A stretch of DNA of 14,245 bases from Dehalococcoidia bacterium (GTDB lineage: Bacteria; Chloroflexota; Dehalococcoidia; GIF9; AB-539-J10), in the NCBI GenBank assembly GCA_023129815.1, contig JAGMBH010000130.1:1-14245 (forward strand). Direction: 5' to 3'. This document shows, one piece after another, positions 1-5,121 of the stretch (positions within the stretch are counted from its first letter, which is position 1; the number at the start of each line of letters is the position of its first letter). Under the pieces are notes generated by a model. The model worked only from the letters and a program-made list of their open reading frames with translations, was not told the DNA's origin and ran no database searches. Made by a program: the position numbers and the translations under genes.

Positions 1-930
1 AGGGGAGGGGCTTGTCCCCTCCCAAATTCCTTGTGGCAATCGGGGGAGTAAGTTAATAAACTCAAGCTCCCGGAAAAGTTCCACTACCTCACTCCGGTCA
101 TAAGTGCTCACACGACAGGCTTCCAAATTCAAGTTGACAGGAACATCCTTAACTATGGTAACTAACTCCTTACTCTGGAAAGCCTGGGATTGATATTCAC
201 GTAGCATTGCTCGTAACTTGCTCGGCATTACATTTCCAATATTGTCATAGATTCCCTCGAGGCTGCCAAACTGCCGAATTAATTTCGTAGCTGTTTTTTC
301 GCCAATTCCTGGCACGCCGGGAATATTATCCGAAACATCACCAACCAAGGCTTTAAAATCAGTAATCTGCTCAGGCCTTATGCCATATTTTTGCTTAACT
401 GCCTCCTCATCATAAAGGACAGTATCACTAAGGGTTCGCCTTGGCATGAGGGCTTTTATCTCCGGCAACACAAGTTGGAGCACGTCATTGTCACCAGTAA
501 CGATGATAGTTTCACTACCCTGTTCACTAGCCTGCTTGCCTAAGGTGCCCAGAACATCGTCAGCCTCAAAGCCGTCAATTTCAAAGATAGGAATGTGAAA
601 AGCATCTACTAGCTGATGAACCCGCTTTATCTGACTTTTCAGTTCCTCTGGTGCCTTGGGACGCTGTGCTTTATACTCCTCGAACATCTCATGTCTGAAA
701 GTTGGAACTGGGCGGTCAAAAGCCACAGCCCAATAAGTGGGCTTGAATTCGGCGAGCACCTTGAGCAATGTATTGGCAAAGCCATAAACAGCATTTACCA
801 TCTCCCCGGTTTTAGATACCGTCAGTGGAGGCAAGGCGTGAAAGGCACGATGCACCAAAGCATTACCATCAAAAAGCAACAGCAAATCTTTCTTCTTGCT
901 TCCTTCCACTCTGAGCCCTTTATCTCCCAT
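1..930 (-). CDS. polA: DNA polymerase I, N-terminal 5'-3' exonuclease domain (partial, 3' end beyond window)
   Basis: Reading leftwards from ATG at 930 the frame stays open for 310 codons to the window edge. The translation is the FLAP/5'-3' exonuclease domain that removes RNA primers and flaps. Metal-binding acidic motifs are present in order: LLFDGNALVHRAF (Asp21), AVAFDRP (Asp72), DGFEADDVLG (residues 119-128), TGDNDVLQLV (145-154) and the helix-hairpin-helix GDVSDNIPGVPGIGEKTA (197-214). ELFRELEFINLLPRLP (284-299) is the usual end of the domain. The proofreading and polymerase domains would lie outside, so a stand-alone exonuclease is not excluded. ATG 930 is chosen because GAGGG (945-941) sits 10 nt upstream; ATG 957 in the same frame lies inside a dispersed repeat and has no Shine-Dalgarno. 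The last visible codons run through a GC-rich palindrome (3-23). Divergent from the argF region. Confidence 0.88.
   Translation of the reverse strand, partial: MGDKGLRVEGSKKKDLLLLFDGNALVHRAFHALPPLTVSKTGEMVNAVYGFANTLLKVLAEFKPTYWAVAFDRPVPTFRHEMFEEYKAQRPKAPEELKSQIKRVHQLVDAFHIPIFEIDGFEADDVLGTLGKQASEQGSETIIVTGDNDVLQLVLPEIKALMPRRTLSDTVLYDEEAVKQKYGIRPEQITDFKALVGDVSDNIPGVPGIGEKTATKLIRQFGSLEGIYDNIGNVMPSKLRAMLREYQSQAFQSKELVTIVKDVPVNLNLEACRVSTYDRSEVVELFRELEFINLLPRLPQGIWEGTSPSP
3..23. repeat. GC-rich palindrome at the left edge
   Basis: GGGAGGGG (3-10) and CCCCTCCC (16-23) are perfect 8-bp arms around a 5-nt loop. It lies in the open polA frame immediately after the exonuclease domain and encodes WEGTSPSP on the minus strand. 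It could be an in-frame repeat insertion in the interdomain linker, or a hairpin near the end of a shorter gene; the window ends before this can be decided. Confidence 0.6.
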
Positions 931-951
931 TATTCTGAATCCCTCGTTTCT

Positions 952-987
952 TGTCATTCTGAGGGAGAGAAGCGACCGAAGAATCTC
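952..987. repeat. half-copy of TGTCATTCTGAG palindromic element
   Basis: TGTCATTCTGAG (952-963) followed by GAAGAATCTC (978-987) is one arm of the inverted-repeat family that is complete at 5025-5121. The opposite arm is missing. It occupies the predicted untranslated leader of polA and contains an in-frame ATG (957) that should not be mistaken for the start. Confidence 0.7.
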
Positions 988-1008
988 CCATAGACTTCCT
1001 CCTCAACA

Positions 1009-1017
1009 ATTATAGCA
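1009..1017 (-). promoter_or_regulatory. polA promoter, extended -10
   Basis: On the minus strand the sequence TGCTATAAT (1017 to 1009) is a perfect -10 hexamer with the TGn extension. No good -35 is seen, as is common for extended -10 promoters. Transcription would begin near 1002, giving a leader of about 70 nt that includes the half-repeat at 952-987. Confidence 0.5.
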
Positions 1018-1053
1018 TTTCTCCTCATTGCGGACTCTCCTTCGACCTCCCAA

Positions 1054-1139
1054 TGTCATTGCGAGGAGCATAAGCGACGAAGCAATCTCTAGGAAATACT
1101 CCACCACCGAGATTGCCACGCCTTCGGCTCGCAATGACA
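1054..1139. repeat. 86-bp MITE-like palindromic repeat (TGTCATTGCGAG family)
   Basis: Perfect 12-bp terminal inverted repeats TGTCATTGCGAG (1054-1065) and CTCGCAATGACA (1128-1139), with inner arms GCAATCTC (1082-1089) and GAGATTGC (1109-1116). There is no coding capacity. The same element family occurs at 14132-14216. Its right end is directly continuous with the duplicated argF upstream region. Confidence 0.85.
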
Positions 1140-1188
1140 GATAGGACTTGATAAACGACCTCTCTATTATGCTACTTGGCGGGCATGA

Positions 1189-1194
1189 CATACT
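1189..1194 (+). promoter_or_regulatory. duplicated (altered) argF promoter
   Basis: TGACATACT at 1186-1194 aligns with TGATATACT at 5191-5199 in front of intact argF. The first base of the -10 is C instead of T, so this copy is probably weaker. The sequence from here to the ATG is otherwise almost identical in the two copies. Confidence 0.35.
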
Positions 1195-1202
1195 AAAGTC
1201 AT

Positions 1203-1343
1203 ATGAAGAAAGATTTACTTTCGGCATCTGACCTTAGCTCTGAGGAAATCGAACAACTCATAGAGCAAGCCTTGGTTATGAAGCGAGAGGAGGCGCCGGC
1301 GCTCAGGGCGTTGCTTGTGCTATCGCGTGTGCCTAGGGTCTAG
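1203..1343 (+). pseudogene. truncated argF 5' remnant (46 codons)
   Basis: ATG at 1203 opens MKKDLLSASDLSSEEIEQL..., which matches the start of intact argF (5208) closely through about residue 27, then diverges and stops at TAG 1341-1343. No catalytic motif of a carbamoyltransferase is included, so it cannot be an enzyme. Similarity extends upstream through the promoter into the end of a palindromic repeat (about 1128 onward versus 5134 onward). In the aligned codons I count 7 synonymous and 5 non-synonymous changes, which suggests the copy diverged for a time under selection as a real argF before truncation. Whether the 46-residue peptide is still made is unknown. Confidence 0.8.
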
Positions 1344-1362
1344 TTAGAAACCAGCAACCAAA

Positions 1363-1397
1363 CGAAAGGAGTGCCTCCTTTCGAGGAGGTACTCCTC
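1363..1397. repeat. overlapping alternative hairpins
   Basis: CGAAAGGAG (1363-1371) pairs perfectly with CTCCTTTCG (1375-1383) across a 3-nt loop, and GAGGAG (1383-1388) pairs with CTCCTC (1392-1397) across GTA. CTCCT in the first right arm can instead pair with AGGAG of the second. No T-tract follows, so it is not a standard terminator. It lies between the argF remnant and the first membrane-protein gene. Confidence 0.5.
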
Positions 1398-1493
1398 ACT
1401 AATAGGGAGAGGCCGATAGGTAGTTTGACACCATTCGGCCATCGACTTAGAATTTATGCAAGAGCTCTTTGGCCAGTGGACTAGAAGATTAGA

Positions 1494-1862
1494 GTGAGAA
1501 AGATAATTGTGCAGGAGCTTATAAGAGCTGGAGCTGCCCTCCCAGCTTGGATGTGGGTCCTTTGGTACCTTCAGAACAAGGGTGTGCTTACTGCCTCTAC
1601 CCGGACTTTATTTGCTGTTAGCTTTGGAATCTCGGCGCTTATGTTTTCAGTTTTAGTTGTGCTCAGGATGAGGACCGGAAAGGAATTTATGCTCAAGCGT
1701 GTGCGCTATTTGATGATCTTACTATTGGTATTCAGTATCCCTGTGTTTATCTGGCGCATATCGGCGGGAGAAGTAACCCGAGCTGTCCTTTTTGCAGTCG
1801 GGGTGCTATTCGTATGCCTACTGCTGTTTATCGTCAGGAAAAAAGCTGGAATGAAGTGGTAG
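1494..1862 (+). CDS. small four-helix membrane protein, unknown function
   Basis: 122 residues from a GTG start; I do not recognise the family. The sequence is strongly hydrophobic, with about four transmembrane helices near residues 12-28, 38-58, 70-88 and 93-115, and positively charged stretches between helices (RMRTGKEF, LKRVRY) and at the end (VRKKAGMKW). There is no signal peptidase site and no catalytic motif. The start is supported by a second copy of its first codons at 4414 (GTG AAA AAG ATA ATT), which has decayed to a stop after ten codons. The Shine-Dalgarno is weak. The next gene begins 4 nt after its stop, so the two are probably cotranslated. Confidence 0.65.
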   Translation: MRKIIVQELIRAGAALPAWMWVLWYLQNKGVLTASTRTLFAVSFGISALMFSVLVVLRMRTGKEFMLKRVRYLMILLLVFSIPVFIWRISAGEVTRAVLFAVGVLFVCLLLFIVRKKAGMKW

Positions 1863-1866
1863 TTGA

Positions 1867-2397
1867 ATGATTAATTTTGAATTAGATTGGGGACTGATTA
1901 TTGTGCTATCTGTAAGTATCGCTTTATTGGTCATAGCGGTTGTTTGGGGCGTCTGGCTTTGCGTTCAGGCGATGCCTGAGCTGAGGCGTATAAAACGGAT
2001 ACGTTGGATAGCCCGGATTCTGGGACTGTGTTATGACGCCTGTATAATAGGGAACATTGTTAACATGTCGGTAGCATTGGGACCGTGTCCCGTTGTGTTG
2101 ACCGGAGGTTTTGGAATTTTGTATGGTTTTATGTCATCCGTTGCGCTGTTTATCGCTCTGATAATGATCATAATGTTAGGACTAGCTTGGAAGCGGCCAG
2201 GCCGATGGCCTGAGCTAGGTGTTGCTGTGGCATTCATAGTTTGGGGGCTTGCTCTTCTTCCTGCTAGCTGGAGTTTTATTACCACACTTCCTTATCTTTT
2301 TGGCGTCTTTCAGGTGCTAATTCTGATCTTCTTGCCTATCGCTATCGGGGTTTTGTTTATTTTGGCATATAAGAAAAGCAAATATGCTAAGCCTTGA
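1867..2397 (+). CDS. multi-pass membrane protein, unknown function
   Basis: 176 residues, family not recognised. Likely helices at about 9-33, 80-107, 116-138 and 142-168, with a basic segment (MPELRRIKRIRWIARI, 36-51) after the first helix and a basic tail (YKKSKYAKP). The ATG lies 4 nt after the preceding stop and has no clear Shine-Dalgarno, which suggests translational coupling. The segment around the first helix recurs twice: a fragment just downstream (WLCVQVMPELRRIV, about 2413-2479) and the 42-codon ORF at 4439. It is therefore the best-preserved member of a local repeat family. One zinc- or redox-like motif was looked for and not found. Confidence 0.65.
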   Translation: MINFELDWGLIIVLSVSIALLVIAVVWGVWLCVQAMPELRRIKRIRWIARILGLCYDACIIGNIVNMSVALGPCPVVLTGGFGILYGFMSSVALFIALIMIIMLGLAWKRPGRWPELGVAVAFIVWGLALLPASWSFITTLPYLFGVFQVLILIFLPIAIGVLFILAYKKSKYAKP

Positions 2398-2479
2398 GCT
2401 GGCTATCTGGTTGTGTGTTCAAGTGATGCCTGAGCTGAGGCGTATAGTTAAAGCTATCGCCAAGTACTTGAAAAGATAG
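2398..2479 (+). pseudogene. C-terminal fragment of the small membrane-protein repeat family
   Basis: In a frame shifted from the preceding gene, 2399-2479 reads ELAIWLCVQVMPELRRIVKAIAKYLKR then stops. This matches both residues 27-43 of the 1867 gene (VWLCVQAMPELRR) and the end of the ORF at 4439 (RMPDLMRIVKAIAEYLKR). The DNA is nearly identical to 4511-4567. No start codon with a ribosome site is evident, so I read it as a degraded copy. Confidence 0.55.
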
Positions 2480-2482
2480 GAT

Positions 2483-2497
2483 ATCGGGGGTTCTGGT
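2483..2497. repeat. direct repeat left copy, flanking the lipoprotein gene
   Basis: ATCGGGGGTTCTGGT here and ATCGGGGTTCTGGT at 3790-3803 differ by one G. They bracket the 2560-3669 gene. Together with the gene fragments on each side they may mark recombination junctions; a chance match is possible because the repeat is short. Confidence 0.45.
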
Positions 2498-2518
2498 GAT
2501 GCCTACCTCACTGAAGCA

Positions 2519-2543
2519 GATGACTTACACATATTTTATATAA
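2519..2543 (+). pseudogene. 5' stub of the zinc-ribbon gene
   Basis: The 22 bases at 2519-2540 are identical to 4572-4593, the start of the zinc-ribbon gene, and encode MTYTYFI before TAA at 2541-2543. The remainder of that gene is replaced by the ribosome binding site of the lipoprotein gene. Confidence 0.55.
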
Positions 2544-2544
2544 T

Positions 2545-2551
2545 AAGGAGG
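2545..2551 (+). promoter_or_regulatory. strong Shine-Dalgarno of the lipoprotein gene
   Basis: AAGGAGG ends 8 nt before the ATG at 2560 and fixes that start. It is the best ribosome site in the accessory block. Confidence 0.8.
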
Positions 2552-2559
2552 TTCATGAC

Positions 2560-3669
2560 ATGAAGCGCTTTGTTATCTTTGTAGCAGTGTTACTCTTGCC
2601 TTTGTTGGCTGCTGGCTGCAGTCCAACCTCGCCAGGGAAAATTGCCTTCGTCTCCGATTTTGAAGAGCCTGGTCAGATTCCTTTTGCCTACATCGTAGAT
2701 CCCGACGGCGGTAACCAGATAAGGCTGGATCAGTGTCATTACTTTCTCCAATGGTCGCCTGACGGCACAAGAATTGCCTTTTGCGGACTTGAAGGCGAGA
2801 TCTGTATTGCTGATGCCGATGGCACAAATCTATCCAAGGTGAAGCTTTCTACGATGGGGTACCTCTTGAATGGGGGGCCTTCTTGGTCTCCTGCTGGTGC
2901 TAAGATTGCCGTTGTAGGCGCATTTCCCCAGTCACCGAATAATTACATAGCCGAGGTTTACACGATAGAAGTCGAAACAGGTGAGACCAAAAAATTAACG
3001 GACACCCCCGATATTTACAAGTATGGACCGTCATGGTCGCCCGACGGCAGGCAGATTGCCTTTGCTGCTTTGAAGTCTGGTCCTCCTGACTATATCTACA
3101 TGATGGATGCTGACGGCAGTAAGCAAAGGCTCTTGACCACTGTCCCACAACTAGGTGGGCCAATTAGTTGGTCGCCCGATGGGAAGAAGATCATGTATGT
3201 TTCTAGGATCGGGGAAAGGGGTTATGGTGAAATTTACCTTGTTGATGTTGAGGATGGCACTAGTATCAATTTAACTAATAGCCCTGATATTCATGATTGT
3301 GATCCCGCGTGGTCTCCTGATGGCAGAAAAATTGCTTTTTGCTCCGGCAAATACGGTGAAGAGCAGGTCCATGTGATGGACGCCGATGGTAGCCATTTAA
3401 TTAAGTTGACAGATGAGGAGTTGGGATGCCATCATGAGCCTTTGTTGGCACCCGATGGCAAAAGGATCCTCTTTTCTGCCCAGAGTCCTTCTTGGTCACC
3501 CGATGGCAAAAGGATCCTCTTTTCTGGCAGTACATTCTGTCGCCCTGGAGGCAGCAAATGGACAGGCTGGAGTAGTATCTTCATTGTAGATATCGATAGC
3601 CACAGTGTAACCGATCTGATTGATGCTGGGCCTGGTGATTATTGGGGGCCTGTCTGGTCACCTCGGTAG
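2560..3669 (+). CDS. lipoprotein with TolB/WD40-like beta-propeller
   Basis: 369 residues. The N-terminus MKRFVIFVAVLLLPLLAAGC is a lipoprotein signal with lipobox LAAGC, so Cys20 should be lipidated and the protein anchored outside the membrane. The rest is a series of SWSPDGxxIAF blades: QWSPDGTRIAF (about 64), SWSPAGAKIAV, SWSPDGRQIAF, SWSPDGKKIMY, AWSPDGRKIAF, then LAPDGKRILFS, SWSPDGKRILFS and a final VWSPR. Between them are YIMDADGS-type strands. This is the PD40/TolB-type propeller, commonly a protein-protein or ligand-binding scaffold. No protease or peptidase domain follows, and no Tol-Pal genes are nearby, so it is not called tolB. An in-frame 48-bp tandem duplication (3449-3526) has added a short extra repeat near the C-terminus. 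Confidence 0.85.
   Translation: MKRFVIFVAVLLLPLLAAGCSPTSPGKIAFVSDFEEPGQIPFAYIVDPDGGNQIRLDQCHYFLQWSPDGTRIAFCGLEGEICIADADGTNLSKVKLSTMGYLLNGGPSWSPAGAKIAVVGAFPQSPNNYIAEVYTIEVETGETKKLTDTPDIYKYGPSWSPDGRQIAFAALKSGPPDYIYMMDADGSKQRLLTTVPQLGGPISWSPDGKKIMYVSRIGERGYGEIYLVDVEDGTSINLTNSPDIHDCDPAWSPDGRKIAFCSGKYGEEQVHVMDADGSHLIKLTDEELGCHHEPLLAPDGKRILFSAQSPSWSPDGKRILFSGSTFCRPGGSKWTGWSSIFIVDIDSHSVTDLIDAGPGDYWGPVWSPR
3449..3526 (+). repeat. 48-bp in-frame tandem duplication inside the propeller gene
   Basis: The 30-nt stretch at 3449-3478 recurs exactly at 3497-3526, a period of 48 bp or 16 codons. It encodes PDGKRILFS twice, separated by AQSPSWS. Identity at every silent position points to recent duplication. 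Confidence 0.9.
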
Positions 3670-3831
3670 GGGGCAAGATTGATTACAGATGACAGGGAAG
3701 GTCAAAGTGTAAAAACCTAATGAACCTGACAGGGACTACAAGTTGGAGTGCCGCTGTAATCTGTTGAATTTGCAAAGCAAATTCGGAAAATCGGGGTTCT
3801 GGTTGCCCCGGCAGTAAGAGGAATTTAAATT
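3670..3831. other. intergenic spacer with three inverted repeats
   Basis: GATTACAG (3681-3688) and CTGTAATC (3754-3761) are distant 8-bp arms. GAATTTGC (3766-3773) and GCAAATTC (3777-3784) form a tight hairpin with an AAA loop. CGGGG (3792-3796) and CCCCG (3806-3810) form a third. No run of T follows any of them, so they are not ordinary terminators. TGACAGGGA also occurs twice (3690 and 3727). No ORF is credible here. Confidence 0.5.
3790..3803. repeat. direct repeat right copy, flanking the lipoprotein gene
   Basis: Partner of 2483-2497 with a one-base difference; see that entry. It lies about 30 nt before the next gene start and overlaps the left arm of the CGGGG/CCCCG hairpin. Confidence 0.45.
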
Positions 3832-4155
3832 ATGGAAGGAGTGAGTTATTTTGAAGTATTTATCCCACAGCTTTTAGGAAGCATTCCCTATTTAGTTGCT
3901 TGGGTTGTTGCCCTTGTCCTAGCAGTTGTCATGCTTAAGCGGAAAGGGAGCCGAGCAGAACGCTTTTTGGTAATTGGCTGTGCTGTGATGCTAGGTTCTA
4001 GCTTACTTAAGTCATTTATTTACACATGGCTAAGGGTATCACGGGAAGCTAGTAATATCGATATAGCCTCTGCTATGGGGATGATCTCTTGGTTGAGTGT
4101 AGCGGGAGTTGTGTGCTTGGTATATGCCTTCTGGGTAAAGTGGAAGGCTGGATGA
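3832..4155 (+). CDS. small three-helix membrane protein, unknown function
   Basis: 107 residues, not recognised. Three probable transmembrane helices at about 14-36, 45-66 and 82-102, separated by a basic loop (LKRKGSRAERF) and a polar loop (LRVSREASNID). There is no signal peptidase site and no conserved catalytic residue that I can see. AAGAGGAA upstream of the ATG is a plausible ribosome site, though slightly distant. The next gene starts 1 nt after its stop, so the pair should be cotranslated and their products may act together. Confidence 0.65.
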   Translation: MEGVSYFEVFIPQLLGSIPYLVAWVVALVLAVVMLKRKGSRAERFLVIGCAVMLGSSLLKSFIYTWLRVSREASNIDIASAMGMISWLSVAGVVCLVYAFWVKWKAG

Positions 4156-4156
4156 G

Positions 4157-4417
4157 ATGAAACATAAAATAATCACAGCTATGACATACTTTCTAATTGG
4201 ACTCGGAATAGGTCTTGCAGGTTACGTTCTCCTGTTTTGGGTTGGCGGCGTCATTGACTATAGTGGGGGTATGCCAAGAGAAGAGCCACTTCCCTACGCC
4301 GACATCGTGTTCTACTTCATTTATTCACTTATGGTCGCTGGCCCGCTTGCTTTCTGGATAATTATTCCATTGGTTAAGTTTTTCAAAAGAAGAAGGCAGG
4401 CTAGGGGACCAGAGTGA
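4157..4417 (+). CDS. small two-helix membrane protein, unknown function
   Basis: 86 residues, not recognised. Two hydrophobic helices at about 9-32 and 49-73 flank an acidic, proline-containing loop (DYSGGMPREEPLPYAD). The tail is strongly basic (KFFKRRRQARGPE), which suggests it faces the cytoplasm. It follows the 3832 gene by one base and is likely coupled to it. Its end overlaps by 4 nt a decayed copy of the start of the 1494 gene (GTGA at 4414). Confidence 0.6.
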   Translation: MKHKIITAMTYFLIGLGIGLAGYVLLFWVGGVIDYSGGMPREEPLPYADIVFYFIYSLMVAGPLAFWIIIPLVKFFKRRRQARGPE

Positions 4418-4446
4418 AAAAGATAATTGAGGTGTTAAATGATTAA
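4414..4446 (+). pseudogene. 10-codon stub of the 1494 gene start
   Basis: GTG AAA AAG ATA ATT GAG ... TAA resembles the first codons of the 1494 gene (GTG AGA AAG ATA ATT GTG). It stops after ten codons and overlaps the start of the 4439 ORF, as if the rest of the gene had been deleted so that the next repeat unit abuts it. Confidence 0.4.
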
Positions 4447-4567
4447 TTGGAAAATGATTATACTGGTCATAGTGGTGGTTTGGGCTACTTGTAAGTATTT
4501 GTATCCGGATAGGATGCCTGACCTGATGCGTATAGTTAAAGCTATCGCCGAGTACTTGAAAAGATAG
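4439..4567 (+). CDS. 42-residue single-helix membrane peptide
   Basis: ATG at 4439 encodes MINWKMIILVIVVVWATCKY then YPDRMPDLMRIVKAIAEYLKR. It has one transmembrane helix (about 6-17) followed by a basic amphipathic tail. The start MIN and the MP(E/D)L motif match the 1867 gene, so it is a shortened relative or an internal deletion of it. The nearly identical tail also occurs at 2424-2479. It may be a real small protein or a decaying fragment; the intact frame and membrane-plus-basic layout mildly favour expression. There is no strong Shine-Dalgarno (TTGAGGTG lies upstream). The zinc-ribbon gene starts 5 nt after its stop. Confidence 0.4.
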   Translation: MINWKMIILVIVVVWATCKYLYPDRMPDLMRIVKAIAEYLKR

Positions 4568-4572
4568 GATAG

Positions 4573-4863
4573 ATGACTTACACATATTTTATAAAGTGCA
4601 ATGTTTGTGGTCGTAAGTGGCTGGTGCATGTTAGCTATCCTCCCTCAGAATGGTATCCTGGGCATGAAGTAGAGCATTCATATTGCCCTAAATGCCGTAG
4701 AGATGTAACCACTACAGTTGTTCGGGAGGCAACCCTCTCTGACAAGCTTATACCCTGGATGCCTTGGGAAGGTCCACCCTTACCTAGAGGTTTTTTCTCT
4801 GGTTGGTTAAAGCCAACTGGTTGGCGAGGATATTTTAGACGTCCCCCTGAGAGGCGATTTTAG
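4573..4863 (+). CDS. small zinc-ribbon protein, unknown function
   Basis: 96 residues. Cys9-Asn-Val-Cys12 and Cys38-Pro-Lys-Cys41 form a typical four-cysteine zinc ribbon (CxxC-x25-CxxC). The segment between them, WLVHVSYPPSEWYPGHEVEH, is aromatic and histidine-rich. The C-terminal half is rich in Pro, Gly, Trp and Arg (WMPWEGPPLPRG, GWRGYFRRPPERRF) and probably lacks a stable fold; it could bind nucleic acid or membrane surfaces, which is a guess. There is no transmembrane helix. It is the last gene of the accessory block and is followed by a convincing terminator. A truncated copy of its start lies at 2519. Confidence 0.65.
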   Translation: MTYTYFIKCNVCGRKWLVHVSYPPSEWYPGHEVEHSYCPKCRRDVTTTVVREATLSDKLIPWMPWEGPPLPRGFFSGWLKPTGWRGYFRRPPERRF

Positions 4864-4890
4864 GCGGGTGTTTCAAGAAATGTGATATTT

Positions 4891-4926
4891 TGGGGGTTAC
4901 ACAACCCATCCACAACCCCCATTTTT
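4891..4926 (+). terminator. rho-independent terminator after the zinc-ribbon gene
   Basis: TGGGGGTT (4891-4898) pairs with AACCCCCA (4914-4921) and is followed at once by TTTTT (4922-4926). The 15-nt loop is rather long but the stem is GC-rich. It lies 28 nt after the zinc-ribbon stop and closes the accessory block before argF. Confidence 0.7.
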
Positions 4927-4950
4927 GACGCATTTCGAGGGCATGGTTGC

Positions 4951-4990
4951 CAAAAAATAAGCCAGGGTAGCCCTCTCAAACCCTGGCTTA
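4951..4990 (-). terminator. hairpin with T-tract on the minus strand
   Basis: TAAGCCAGGG (4958-4967) and CCCTGGCTTA (4981-4990) are perfect 10-bp arms with a 13-nt loop. AAAAAA at 4952-4957 reads as TTTTTT after the hairpin on the minus strand, so it would end leftward transcription. No minus-strand gene lies to its right nearby, so its role is unclear; it may block antisense transcription into the accessory block or be part of a repeat. Confidence 0.45.
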
Positions 4991-5024
4991 GCAAATTAGC
5001 AGGTTAAATGCGCAAAGAGGGCCA

Positions 5025-5121
5025 TGTCAATTCTACCCTTCAGGACTGAAGAATCTCTTTTAGACTCTTCGCGGAGTCTGTCCTGAGCGGTGTGAGATTC
5101 TTCGCCAGGCTCAGAATGACA
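5025..5121. repeat. 97-bp palindromic element (TGTCATTCTGAG family)
   Basis: The outer ends are TGTCA (5025-5029) and CTCAGAATGACA (5110-5121). Inner arms GAAGAATCTC (5048-5057) and GAGATTCTTC (5094-5103) are perfect, and AGACTC (5062-5067) with GAGTCT (5074-5079) forms a central hairpin. The left terminus is more degraded than the right. A half-copy lies in the polA leader. Not coding. Confidence 0.75.

Noticed and set aside
616..993. Plus-strand frame of 125 codons
   Set aside because: It is antisense to the clear polA exonuclease domain and extends into a dispersed repeat.
1054..1139. CRISPR-like array from the recurring TGTCATTGCGAG and GAATCTC units
   Set aside because: The copies are inverted pairs scattered over the window, without regularly spaced repeats or spacers and without cas genes.
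1003..1227. Minus-strand frame of 74 codons
   Set aside because: It is made of the palindromic repeat and the antisense of the argF remnant.
2539..2544. TATAAT upstream of the lipoprotein gene as a promoter
   Set aside because: Its start site would fall inside the Shine-Dalgarno at 2545-2551, which would remove the strong ribosome site.
2560..3669. Calling the propeller lipoprotein TolB
   Set aside because: It has a lipobox, lacks the TolB N-terminal domain, and no tol or pal genes are near; only the blade type is shared.
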